Part shown: one piece after another, positions 1-11,701 of the stretch | Position numbering within the stretch: position 1 is the first letter of the stretch | Layout of the letters: each line of letters begins with the position of its first letter | From: Cichorium intybus | Taxonomy: Eukaryota > Streptophyta > Magnoliopsida > Asterales > Asteraceae | Assembly (NCBI GenBank): GCA_023525715.1 | Contig: CM042013.1 | Coordinates: 80,744,494 to 80,808,493, forward strand | Direction of reading: 5' to 3' | DNA: 64,000 nucleotides | Position numbers and translations under genes: made by a program | Notes under the pieces: model-generated | What the model was told of the DNA's origin: nothing | What the model saw: only the letters and a program-made list of their open reading frames with translations | The model's database searches: none

Positions 1-523
1 TGGTTTGAGTGAATAAAATCATTCGGTTATCTTAAATATTGATTTTTCGGTATTTCGGATGCTTGTTGGAGTTTTGATTATTTGATTGTGATTGGATTTT
101 GTTTGTGGCTTGGTTAGGACGGTTTTCCCTTGCTGAAAACAGTAGCTAACTTGGTTACATTGAGCATTAAATCTTGGCTATTAACTGTCTCATAGAACTG
201 TTAGTTATTAGCTAGTTTATGCTGTGCTTGGTTTTTGCTAGTTTGAATGCCTTCAATTGCTCCTGATTCAGAGATGTACTTCTGAATTCAGAAAGTAACT
301 AGGTCATTTGGACATAGCTAAGCTTGGCTTGGGTGTTTGAATATTGTTCAAGGTAGAAAGATAGAAATTAGTTCCTCCGACTATAGCCGTGACACTATCA
401 GTTGGTAATCTCTCATCTAGGCTAACCACGTAGCTCCTGTGGATCGACCCTGACTCCACTATACTAGTGAATGTTAGGTTATCTCTTATTTTTGACCGCA
501 TGACGACCTCTGCGTGCACGTCA
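1..523 (+). repeat. 3' half of an Athila-type gypsy LTR
   Basis: This stretch aligns by eye with 19366-19894 and 24856-25384, the distal halves of the LTRs of the Athila-type element further right. Shared landmarks are a run about stopping and restarting of TAGCTAGTTTATGC, the GTGGATCGACCCTGACT block and the final GACCGC..GTCA end. It is more diverged than those two are from each other, so it is a separate insertion. It ends in CA at 523, exactly where a Copia LTR resumes, so it is either a solo LTR or the right end of a full element lying outside the window. Confidence 0.85.
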
Positions 524-774
524 ACATGGTCAATTCTTGGACAAAGAGAGAATATCCCATGCCTTTTTCAAGTTTCCACACATGCCTTTAGGCATGCATA
601 TGGCCGGCCATAAGAGCCATATATAATATATATATACCACTTATATTATTTATAATTTATAAACTTATATCACAAAGTTTATAAATAATAAACTTTCATA
701 GTTGTGTTTAAATGGAATAACACTTAAACCATTAATCACTTACATAAACCAATTAATCATGCATTCTTAATGTA

Positions 775-856
<82 letters not shown>

Positions 857-1200
857 CAATATGCATATTTTATTTAATTTACCAATTAAATTAAATAAAA
901 AGGTTTACTCATAATTCAATTAAATCATTTAACAACTTAAACAATTTAATTGTTATACTTGGTTAATTCATCACATATGAATTAGTAATCAACCTTTAAT
1001 TTTTGGAGTTATTATTATTTATAACAAATAATAATAATTTACAAGATTAAATTGCAAGTTTAGTATCATTTGATGTTAAATCAAATTTAACATTCCAAAT
1101 GATCAATTTGGTGTCATACTTGTTGTTGGTGTGACCCTATAGGATCATGTATTATTAGTAATATCATTTTATAATCATCCTTGGGCATATAAAACTAACA
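524..1200 (-). repeat. Copia-A 3' LTR, partial
   Basis: This matches 8534-9243 of the other Copia-A LTR nearly base for base, including the (TA)n tract and the terminal ACTAACA. The first 466 bp of the LTR as read on the plus strand (8068-8533) are absent because the Athila-type LTR sits at 523/524. The terminal AACA at 1200 abuts the polypurine tract. Confidence 0.9.
775..854. repeat. (TA)n microsatellite within the Copia-A 3' LTR
   Basis: About 80 bp of uninterrupted TA dinucleotides. The partner LTR has a longer tract (8784-8896) broken by single CA steps, so the length changed after insertion. Confidence 0.95.
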
Positions 1201-1213
1201 ATCTCCCACTTGC
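1201..1213 (-). other. Copia-A polypurine tract
   Basis: On the minus strand the sequence reads GCAAGTGGGAGAT and ends directly at the LTR terminus TGTTAG. This is the expected position and purine content of the plus-strand primer for a minus-strand Copia element. Confidence 0.85.
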
Positions 1214-1978
1214 ACAAGGTTGCATCATAGAATGACATCGACAGTGATAGACGTCTAGCAACACTTCACTGTCCCCAATACCACATGACTTAATGCCATT
1301 CCACAACATCCAATTCTTCAGAAAGCACGAGGCTCTAATTGATGTACAAGGTTATCTATCAATTATCCCTTTGTCACAGACATCATGTTGAACATGAGAC
1401 ATGGATCTTAATCATTCTCCTTTTATATTCAACTTTTAATTAGGCGCCTTAGATGTCTAACTCTCAACACATAAGAGGAACAAATCCCGTCTTGACTACA
1501 TACGCCCCTCATATAGTTAGTACTATGCATGAGTATGGTCTTTATGGTTGTCTATATTTCAAGAACAACGGTGAACCATATCAAAGCATAGCACTCTCTA
1601 CACTTGAGTCCCAAATATGTATCTCAGGTCTAAGGATACAATGATAATACCTTTATTCAAGAATCACTTATGACAATGATCCATGGAGTGATCTTGAAAC
1701 GGGTCAAGTCCAATACTTGTTCATTGACAAGTACCTATGAATTTGGTTGCAACCTTTTGCTACTTTTACCCATAAAAGTCAACCAATCCAATTCATATTA
1801 GTCTTACTTCATAGTTGCTCCCACAACTATGATCGACTATGGACATTTAGAATAATTAGATTATTCAAGGATTAAACATGCTAATAAAACACAAAATTAT
1901 GAATGAAACATCACGTCACATATATCACATAATAATTTTGTTTACATAGTTTCATATTCATAAAACACTAAACACAAA
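1214..1978 (-). other. Copia-A 3' untranslated stretch
   Basis: No frame of interest lies here on the element's strand. The segment separates the RNase H stop codon at 1979 from the polypurine tract and is the ordinary 3' non-coding part of the internal region. A 63-codon plus-strand frame at 1453-1644 is antisense and has no recognisable motif. Confidence 0.7.
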
Positions 1979-3597
1979 TCAAATCCATTCATTAGAAAAA
2001 CGAAGTCCTATACCCTTAGCGTGACTTTCATGCTTAGCTTGGGGTAAAGGCTTCGTGAATGGGTCTGCCAAATTTTGATCTGTATGAACCTTGTGAATAC
2101 TTATTTCACCACTCTTAACTTCATGTCGTATGTAGTTATACATTCGGTGAATGTTTTTGGTCTTTTGATGCGATCTAGGCTCCTTTGCTTGAGCTATAGC
2201 ACCTAGATTATCACAGAAGATTTCTATAGGGTCCTGAATGGAAGGAACAACCCCTAGATCTTCAATGAACTTTCTCATCCAGACAGCTTCTTGAGCAGCT
2301 TCCGAAGCAGCAACATATTCTGATTCTGTAGTGGATTGTGCAACCACTTCTTGTTTGGAACTCTTCCAAGACACGGCTCCTCCATTTAAAATAAAGACAT
2401 ACCCAGATTGAGATCTCGAATCGTCCCTATCTGTTTGGAAGCTTGCGTCAGTGTAACCCTTTACCTTTAAGCTTTCTTCCAAACCACCGTAAACTAAGAA
2501 CATGTCTTTACTTCTTCTCAAGTACTTAAGAATGTTCTTTACAGCAGTCCAGTGGGCTTCACATGGGTTCTGTTGATACCTACTAGTCATGCTTAAGGCA
2601 CATAAGACGTCGGGCCTAGTGCATAACATGGCATACATGATAGACCCAATTGCCGAAGCATATGGGACATGTTTCATCCTTTCAAGTTCGGTCCTAGTGC
2701 TTGGGCACTGAGACTTACTTAGGATGGTGCCATGCGGTATTGGCAAGAATCCTCTTTTGGAGTCTTGCATCTTGAACCTTTTCAAGATTTTATCAATATA
2801 TACACTTTGTCTTAGACTAATAAGTCTCTTAGATCTATCTCTATAGATCTTTATGCCTAATACATAAGCAGCTTCTCCTAAGTCCTTCATTGAGAAACAG
2901 TTCTCTAGGAACGTTTTGACACCTTTTAATGTTGGGATGTCATTTCCAAATAGAAGTATGTCATCTACATACAACACTAGGAATATGACTATGCTCCCAC
3001 TAGCTTTCTTGTAAACACACGAGTCATCCTCATTTTTAATGAATCCAAAATTTGTAATCTTTTCATCAAAGCGGATGTTCCATGTTCGAGACGCTTGCTT
3101 CAATCCATAGATAGATCTTTTAAGCTTGCACACTTTGCTTGGATGCTTGGGATCGACAAAACCTTCAAGTTGATCCATATAGACATATTCCAATAAGTGT
3201 CCATTAAGTAAAGCGGTCTTGACATCCATTTGCCATATCTCATAATCATAGTATGCGGATATGGCAAAAAGTATCCTGATCGAATTGATCATTGCCACTG
3301 GTGAAAAGGTCTCATCATAGTCAATACCATGAGTTTGTGAGTATCCTTTAGCGACAAGTCTTGCCTTAAAAGTTTGAACATTTCCATCCACGTCGGTTTT
3401 CTTCTTGAAAACTCACTTGTTCCAACGGTCTTACAATTGGTGGGAAGATTAACCAAGTCCCATACTTGGTTATCGTGCATGGATTGCATCTCTGTGTTCA
3501 TGGCTTCAAGCCATTTATCAGATTCAGGATCTGACATTACACTCTGGTAGTTGACGGGTTCATCAGAATCTATCGTATAACATTCCTCTTCCATCAT
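1979..3597 (-). pseudogene. Copia-A reverse transcriptase-RNase H (frameshifted)
   Basis: The 1979-3391 frame gives 470 residues of Copia RT and RNase H. RT landmarks are KARLVAKGYSQ at the start, MDVKTALLNG, and the catalytic YVDDILLFG near residue 140. RNase H follows, with TDASFQTDRDDSRSQSGY, ESEYVAASEA and CDNLGAIA, and a KNIHRMYNYIRH block near the end. The frame just upstream (3289-3597) carries the N-terminal linker with WLEAMNTEMQSM and QVWDLV. It joins the RT frame only through a frameshift near 3400-3415, where a WVF-type tryptophan codon also reads TGA. The catalytic residues look preserved, so loss of function comes from the broken junction. Confidence 0.88.
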
Positions 3598-3669
3598 TAG
3601 GTAACCATACCTTTCTGGTTCAAATCGAACCCTACCAGATCTGCGAACATCTTGTGTTACAATTTGTTC

Positions 3670-4798
3670 CTAATCAACTGTTTGTTCAGGTTCAACAATT
3701 TCTTGTTGAATGTTAGATCCAATTTCTTGTGTATCAGGTTGTGGTTCCTGAAGTTCCTCAAGTTCCATAAACCTCCCACTAGTCTCTTCCATCAGAAACT
3801 TGTTTTCTAGGAATTCAGCTTTTCGAGAAATAAATATCTTATTCTCTATGGGATTGTAGAAGTAGTATCCAAGACAATCTTTCGGATACCCTACAAAGAT
3901 ACACTTAGTTGAACGGGGTTCTAGTTTGTTTGAAGCTTCTTGTCTAACATAAGCTTCATAACCCCATACCTTGAGATAGGATAAAGATGGAACCTTTCCA
4001 TGCCATATCTCATAAGGTGTTTTATCAACCTTCTTAGTAGGTGCTATGTTTAGGAGACGAGCGACTGTTTGTAAAGCATAACCCCAAAATGATAAAGGTA
4101 GAGTACTTCTACTCATCATGGATCGAACCATATCCAATAGTGTTCGATTCCGCCTCTCATATATCTCATAAGGTGTTTTATCTACCTTCTTAGTAGGTGC
4201 TATGTTTAGGAGACGAGCGGCTGTTTGTAAAGCATAACCCCAAAATGATAAAGGTAGAGTACTTCTACTCATCATGGATCGAACCATATCCAATATTGTT
4301 CGATTCCGCCTCTCAGATACACCATTATGTTGTGGTGTTCCAGGTGGAGTAAGTTGTGAAACAATTCCACAAGTCTTAAGATGATTTATAAATTTTGTAC
4401 TTAAGTACTCACCTCCTCTATTAGAACGAAGAACTTTAATTGTTTTGTTGAGTTGATTTTCCACTTCACTTTTAAACGTTTTGAACATTTCAAACGCCTT
4501 ATGTTTATGTTTAATTAAATAAACATATCCATAACGACTAAGGTCATCAGTGAAGGTGATGAAATATCTTCCACCATATCTAGACATTGGCTTGAAAGGA
4601 CCACATACATCTGTATGTATGATTCCTAACAAGTCCTTTGCCCTCTCATTGGTTCCCGAGAAAGGAGCTTTAGTCATCTTGCCATGTAAACAAGATTCAC
4701 ATATATCAAATGAGTCATTCTCATTTTCCTTCAAAAGTCCACTCTTTTGAAGTTGGGATATGCGTTTCTTGTTTATATGCCCAAGGTGACAATGCTAT
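3670..4798 (-). pseudogene. Copia-A integrase with internal duplication
   Basis: GAG-pre-integrase HCHLGHINKKR lies at about 4750-4795, preceded by a TAG in place of the usual tryptophan codon. The zinc-binding CESCLHGKM motif follows, then the integrase core with HTDVCGPF (first Asp), VLRSNRGGEYLS and TPQHNGVSERRNRT (Glu). The second catalytic position normally reads RSDRGGEY in this group; here it is RSNRGGEY, so the second Asp appears replaced by Asn. Residues from ERRNRT to PYEI are repeated in tandem (see 4007-4318). The C-terminal part has GYEAYVRQ and CIFVGYPKD. A single in-frame TAG at about 3670 separates it from the RT linker. Confidence 0.88.
4007..4318 (-). repeat. 156-bp in-frame tandem duplication inside integrase
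   Basis: Units 4007-4162 and 4163-4318 are nearly identical and each encodes 52 residues running from ERRNRT to PTKKVDKTPYEI. The period is a multiple of three, so the frame stays open. Only a few substitutions separate the units, for example ILDMV versus LLDMV and TAARLL versus TVARLL. Confidence 0.95.
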
Positions 4799-4898
4799 AG
4801 ATAGGTTTGACTCAAATCACATTTGGGTTTCTTGGTGAAAGTGTGGTATATAGAGCTATGGTTAGTATTACAATCAAGGTTTACTTCATAAATTCCAT

Positions 4899-6152
4899 TC
4901 AAAGGCCTAGCCTCGAAATAGAATACATTGTTTTAGAAACACAAATGTCACCATTCACAAAACAAAGATTAAAACCACATTGTCTCAACTTAGCAACCGA
5001 AATAATATTCCTAGTCAAGCTAGGAACATAATAAACATTCGTTAATGTCAAATACAAGCCATTTGGTAGTAACAAATCAAAATTTCCTATTGAATCCACC
5101 GCAACTCTTGCACTGTTTCCAACATGGAGTACTACCTCGTTCGCTTTTAGTCGCCTACTCCTTTTGAACCCCTGCAACATATTACAAATGTGAGTTCCAC
5201 AACCAGTATCAAATACCCAGGTGTTAGGAGATAAATTATAAAGATCTAGGTCTATCACATAGATACCTGAAGTGCCCTCCCCGACCTTCTTCTTCTTCAA
5301 CTCCGCAAGGTAAGTAGGGCAGTTTCTTTTCCAGTGCACAACTTTGCAACATTCGAAGCACGTGTCTTCTTTGGCTACCTTTGCCTTCTTCTTCGGTGGT
5401 CGGGATGGTTGGACAACTTTCTTGCCCTTTCCTTTGACAACCTTTTCCTTCCCTTTACCCTTGGAGTTCATGGGGTGATCAGGTCTAGTCCTCTTTATAC
5501 CACCTTCCTTGATCATGAGAACTTGAGTGGTTTTCTTGGGCAGATTCTTCTCCGCGGTAATTAGCATCCCATGCAATTCCGGGATAGTCTTGTTTAAACC
5601 ATTCATGTTATAGTTCATGACAAAAGGATCAAAAGACTTTGTCAAGGAGTTAAGGATCATATCCGTTGCAAGCTCTTCAGGCATCACAACTCCAAGACGT
5701 GCCAAATGATCAATGTGACTCTTCATTTTGAGCACATAAGAGATGACCGTCTGTCCATCCTCCATCTTACAAGCATGGAAGGCCCGAACAGTTTCGAACC
5801 TTTCCGTTCTTGCAAGTTGTTGGAACATTTCCTTCAATTGATTTATTATGTCATAGGCTGAATGATTCTCTAAGTCCTTCTGAAGGTCAGGAATCATGGT
5901 GGCCAACATGAGACATGATGCATCAATGGAATCATCCATCTTTTTAAGCCATGCATCGTGTGGAGGCTTAGGAGTGACAGGGGGCTCTTCAGGAAGTGGT
6001 TCGTTGAGAACATATTCTTTCTTTTCCTGTTTGAGAACTATTCTCACACTACAGTACCAATCCAAGAAGTTGGTGTGGTTAAGTTTTTCTCCCTCAAGGA
6101 GAGACCGTAGTGAAGTTTTGTTTGGAGCTGGGTTTGTTGCGTTTGGTTCCAT
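4899..6152 (-). CDS. Copia-A gag-protease (417 codons, truncated by frameshift)
   Basis: The protein starts MEPNATNPAPNK and follows the plant UBN2/gag pattern: LEGEKLNHTNFLDWYCSVRIVL near residue 18, then YDIINQLKEMF, a CKMEDGQTVISYVLKMKSHIDHL block and LATDMILNSL. A Lys-rich linker leads to one zinc knuckle of CCHC spacing, CFECCKVVHWKRNC, in which the usual Gly before His is Val. Protease follows with the active-site FDTGCGTHICN near residue 315. The true frame would continue into GAG-pre-integrase, but a frameshift near 4900-4920 sends it to the stop at 4899. The start is the first ATG after a long AT-rich leader with stops. Confidence 0.88.
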   Translation of the reverse strand: MEPNATNPAPNKTSLRSLLEGEKLNHTNFLDWYCSVRIVLKQEKKEYVLNEPLPEEPPVTPKPPHDAWLKKMDDSIDASCLMLATMIPDLQKDLENHSAYDIINQLKEMFQQLARTERFETVRAFHACKMEDGQTVISYVLKMKSHIDHLARLGVVMPEELATDMILNSLTKSFDPFVMNYNMNGLNKTIPELHGMLITAEKNLPKKTTQVLMIKEGGIKRTRPDHPMNSKGKGKEKVVKGKGKKVVQPSRPPKKKAKVAKEDTCFECCKVVHWKRNCPTYLAELKKKKVGEGTSGIYVIDLDLYNLSPNTWVFDTGCGTHICNMLQGFKRSRRLKANEVVLHVGNSARVAVDSIGNFDLLLPNGLYLTLTNVYYVPSLTRNIISVAKLRQCGFNLCFVNGDICVSKTMYSISRLGL

Positions 6153-8051
6153 CTACAAAATTTTAACAAGGTTCAATTTAGCAATTTATGATATTAAGTC
6201 CTTAATAATTAATACCCTTTCTTGTTTCATAAACTTTAATTAATTAAGGTCTAGAATCCAAGTTGCAATACGAACAAGCGGTTAGGTATCCTTTATCCCG
6301 CCTATTCGAATCAACAAGGTAGGTAACAGTTTACCAATTATATTCCAAATATAATTTCTAGAGGTATGGGATCCTATTATAACATTTATAAGTTTGGCAT
6401 GTTTGATCCCATCTATGCCTTGGATTTCTAATGCTTAGGTGACCTTTATCACAAAAGACTTCCAAACAAATCATCCCACTTAAATGGACGTGTAGTTTTG
6501 ACAACTATCAATGGTTAGGTATCCTTTATCCCATCAATATTGCAAATCTACCTCTTGTATCACAAGAAAACTCCAAGTGGTTAGGTAACCTTTATCCCAC
6601 AAGGATATACAAGTGATACATGAGTGTTTTTAAGAGGGACGGCATTGATTTGTATTTCGAAAGGGATTTGTATGTTTTACAATTCTAATTTTGAAAAACA
6701 TATGGTATCATGTAGATTGCATGCATCCAATGAACATGGTACCATTAAATCTTATTTTGTTAATTGGTTCCTTAATTATAAAATCTCTATATTATTAATT
6801 CTTAGTTTGTGGTCAAGATTACAATTAATATCCAATATTAAGTTTGATTTTGATCACATACTTGAGAACCAATTTTAATCCTAAATAATTACCATTATTA
6901 CTTAGGGTTGGAGTTTGTAAGAATTCATAAAATCTCCATTTTATTTGTTTCATTAATTTTTCAAATCTTGACTTTTATAGGTTTTATAACAAAACCTATT
7001 TTAATAAAACCAATTGTATTACATCTTATGTTTTAAATGTCAATTTGAAAATTACAAACTCCTTTGATGATTATGTTTAATTATCTAGGTTGTCTAACAT
7101 GCAAAATCTTATTTTCATCCACAACATAAAATAACAAAACATTCAATCATCACATGCATACATGGGTGCATAAACACAAGCCAACTAATTTGATATTTCA
7201 TGTGAGCCATACATGAAATATCAAGTCCAAACCTAGGGACAAAAGTGTGATAAAAACTCAACCAAATGATCTTCGATTTGGCTACAATTTTTCCAAGCTT
7301 CTTATATCATCAAATGATACTTGAACCATCCTTTATTGACACCATGAGATGACTTGTGAATTTCTTTTGGCCTCATTAAAAGTTGCGACAGGAACAGGGC
7401 AGCAGGAGACATTTTTGTGTGTTTTAGTTGCTATCTTCACTTCATCCTTGGTCAAATTCATGCTTATACTTGTTAAAACTTAATGTATATACTAGATATT
7501 AAAGTTACTAACAAGTATAGCATCAAAATACCAAGATATGAATTTTTTAAACCCTCCTTAACAGGTCCAAAATGTAACAGCAGCTATGCAGGAAATGTTT
7601 CTGTTGGGTGTAATCTTCTCTTGGCCTTTATTTCCTTCTCTTGTTACATTTTGTAAAAAATATAAAATACAACTATTCTAATACTTACAAAATGAATAAA
7701 AGGGAGGAAATAACTAATTATTATTACAAACCATTTGAATAAAAGAATAGATTACAACCATATCGAATTTAAACACAAAACATGCATCATATGGTCCTTG
7801 GCTTGTTTATGCACCATTTTATCACATAAAATCATAAGAAAATCAACACTTTGTTTTTCTAAGGCAACAATTATGTAACCAAATGCATGCAAACATAATA
7901 TTTAGTTGGTTACATAAAATCATAGAATTTATACTTGCATGTTGCCAAAGAAGCCATGCATGAACATTGCATTCAATAAGATGAACATTAATGGCTTCCA
8001 AAAACCAAGTTTATCCAAATAAACTCATTATCTAAACATGCAATATAGCTA
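6153..8051 (-). other. Copia-A 5' leader
   Basis: About 1.9 kb between the primer site and the gag start codon, AT-rich, with no credible frame. Its gag-proximal part contains the repeated hairpins annotated at 6271-6620. The region 6624-8050 has no other structure I could identify by eye. Confidence 0.75.
6271..6620 (-). promoter_or_regulatory. Array of hairpins with a shared 16-nt loop in the Copia-A leader
   Basis: Three stem-loops share the loop TTAGGTATCCTTTATC as read on the plus strand (third copy TTAGGTAACCTTTATC). At 6271-6308 arms CGAA..GCGG pair with CCGC..TTCG. At 6502-6542 arms CAA, TAT, ATGG pair with CCAT, ATA, TTG. At 6556-6620 arms TGTATCA, TCC, GTGG pair with CCAC, GGA, TGATACA. 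A fourth, weaker copy lies at 6420-6465. The stems differ while the loop is kept, which suggests selection on structure. The array lies 119-468 nt upstream of gag on the RNA. Confidence 0.6.
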
Positions 8052-8065
8052 TGGCTCTGATACCA
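8052..8065 (-). other. Copia-A primer-binding site
   Basis: On the minus strand the sequence is TGGTATCAGAGCCA, complementary to the 3' end of plant initiator tRNA-Met, two bases from the LTR end at 8068. Confidence 0.93.
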
Positions 8066-8067
8066 AT

Positions 8068-9243
<1,176 letters not shown>

Positions 9244-9974
9244 AGCGTCTGGTCAATGGTTCCTCGAGTGTAACCATGCTGCAACAGATGATCCGTCAAT
9301 GTTGCATACCAGGCACGGGGAGCTTGATGAAGACCATAGAGAGCCTTATCCAGCTTGTAGACGTGATTTGGAAACTTGGAGTTGACGAAACCAGGAGGTT
9401 GATCAACATAAATCTTTTCTTTCACCTCACCGTACAAGAAAGCAGTCTTAACATCCATTTGGTATACAGTAAAGTTCATGTAAGAGGCATAGGCGAGGAA
9501 AATCCGAATCGCTTCTAATCGTGCAAGCGGGGCACACACTTCTGTACAATCAAGACCTTTAATCTGACAGAAACCGCATACAACCACGCGTGCCTTGTTT
9601 CACAGAATAACTCCTGAATCATCTTGATTGTTGCAAAAAATTCATGTCGTGTCAAAAGACTTTTTGCCCTCGGGTAATTCCACCAACTGCCAAACGTTCA
9701 GCTTCTCGGACTGGTTGAGCTCTTCATGCATTGCGTCCACCCAGCTTTGTTCATTAATTGCCATCTCCACATTCTTCGGCTCGATTTGCGAGATAAAGCA
9801 TGAGTAGAGGCACTCGTTCACATGACCGCTCTGGCTTCTGGTTTGAACCCCATCGTTAAGAGAGCCAATGACATTTTCAATCGGGTGATCGCGTTGAACT
9901 TTTGAAGAAATAGAATGCTCGAGCGAAGCAGAAGGAACTGGAAGGTTTGCTATGTTTTCAATTCTGCCTGAGCC
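9244..9974 (-). pseudogene. RT fragment of SIRE relic 1
   Basis: The frame 9244-9587 reads Copia RT: APLARLEAIRIFLAYASYMNF, MDVKTAFLYGEV, DQPPGFVNSKFPNHVYKLDKALYGLHQAPRAWY, ending at GTIDQTL where the Copia-A LTR begins. Upstream, 9588-9974 holds the linker and RT N-terminus in broken frames, including a segment that corresponds to WVDAMHEELNQ. The YVDD active site is not present in the window. The frame on the far side of 9243 encodes only LTR sequence. Confidence 0.85.
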
Positions 9975-11254
9975 TCAAGTACCTCTATCGGAGTCTCTGA
10001 AATCGTGGGAGGTACTGGCTACATACTCATCGGGAATTCTCTCGGGAAAGAGTGAGTCCATGAGTGTGGAGTTGAAAAGATCAGCAGGTTCAGAATTGAT
10101 AACGCCTTCAGGAGTGGCAGATGCTTCAGCAACTGGTGGTTCGCCAACAATCTGGGATGAGTCAATAGGAGCTTCAGTTGAAACCGAAGTGGAAACAGGA
10201 GAGGCACCATCGTTAAGAATAGGATCTTCAAAAATCAAGGGCGGTATGATGGGATCAACAATGATTTCCTCATCTTCATCTCTGTTGACTCCACTTGGAC
10301 CAGGCTGTGTGCCTGAGACAACATCAGAAAACACATTAAAAGACTTAAATAATTCGGCATAGTTGATTATCCAGTCACGGCCAATTCGAGCATCCGTTTG
10401 ATTTTCCTCTAGCCACTGTACATCAAACGATTCCACGATGTGTTTAGTAACCTTGTTATACACCTGATAGGCAGTTTTACCCGGATATACAACAAAGTAA
10501 CAGTCATCTATTTTAGAGATGAACTTTGGTGTGGCTTCAAGATGAAGAAGGGTGCAAGGACAGCCAAAAGAACGGAAATGTACAACAGATGGTTTATGAC
10601 CATAGAGGATCTCATATGGAGTCTTCATTTGGCGCTTGTTGATGATGACCTGGTTCTGAACATAACAAACCGCGTTGATTGCTTCAGCCCAAAAGAACAC
10701 AGGTAATTTAGAATCGCAGAGCATGGTGCGTGCAGCTTCAATTAAAGTTCTGTTTCGATGCTCAGCAACACCATTTTGTTGAGGTATACGAGCAGCACTA
10801 TACTGACGATGCACTCCTTTATCTGCACAAAATTTATCCAGTACCGCGTTCTTTAATTCAGTCCCATTGTCGCACCGAATTGCCTTCACTTTCTGATTCG
10901 TTTAATTCTCTATTAAGGTGACGAATCTCTTGACCAACTCAGTAGTTTCACTCTTTTGCTTCAAAAAGAAAACTCAAGTAAAACGTGAGTAATCATCAGT
11001 TATAAGTAAACAATAAGAGCTTTTATTAATACTGAGAACGTTGAATGGGCCGAAGAGATCCATGTGAATTAGTTGAAGAAGCGAGTCAATGGAGTTGACC
11101 AATTTGGGCTGACGTGGCTTCCGATGATGTTTGCCTTGAGCACAGGCAACACACTTTTCAAATATGATGAAGTCTTTGATGGGAAGCCCCGGACATGTTC
11201 ATTTTTCGCAAGACGATTCAAATTCTTCGCGTTGGCGTGACCATGACGTCGATA
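9975..11254 (-). pseudogene. Integrase of SIRE relic 1
   Basis: The 9975-10889 frame begins in the integrase core at KAIRCDNGTELKN (second Asp), continues through IPQQNGVAEHRNRTLIEAARTML (Glu) and the GHKPSVVHFRSFGCPC block, then enters an acidic variable tail of about 130 residues. The first part of the core (10890-11254) is present but in shifted frames; I can read a zinc-binding motif with CVACAQGKHHRKPR and a HMDLFGPF block on the minus strand. Nonsense and frameshift changes make it inactive. Confidence 0.82.
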
Positions 11255-11701
11255 CTAAAGCATGGCACTCTGTTCATATGCTTTTGAGAATAGGCAAGTA
11301 ACATTTTCAGGAGTGTTGTGATTCATGTCGATGATATAGGCATTGCTTAGACGTTCTGATCGGACAAGAATCCACTCCTCTGGAATGACAACACCAGGTT
11401 TCAATATCAGACATTCCTTCTTCGTGAAGTGGGTTGAAAAACCTTTGTCACAAATTTGAGAAACGCTCAGCAGACTGTGCTTGAGCTCAGGAACAAAGTT
11501 TACGTTCTGAAATTTCAACACGCCATTGGAAACAATCCCTTTCTGTGTGATCTTTCCCTTTTCACCACCCGCAAAGCAAACATATCCACCATTAAAAATT
11601 TCAACGTCGTGTAATTGGGACATGTCGCCTGTCATGTGCCTAGAACAACCGCTATCAACATACCAGAGTCTGCTGATATTCCTCCACAGCTGTTCCTGCA
11701 C
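11255..11701 (-). pseudogene. Protease and pre-integrase of SIRE relic 1
   Basis: A 148-codon frame with the aspartic protease motif LWYVDSGCSRHMTGD near residue 12 and the downstream FVPELKHSLLSVSQICDKG block, typical of Copia proteases. The frame starts just after an in-frame stop that follows a WVTKSN gag end, the same gag-stop-protease order as in the 47799-58596 element. It ends before the pre-integrase histidines. Confidence 0.85.

Noticed and set aside
5334..6243. Plus-strand frames over Copia-A gag
   Set aside because: Antisense shadows of a clear gag-protease frame.
8052..8065. tRNA-Met-like sequence
   Set aside because: Only the 14-nt primer complement is present; there is no tRNA gene here or at the other primer sites.
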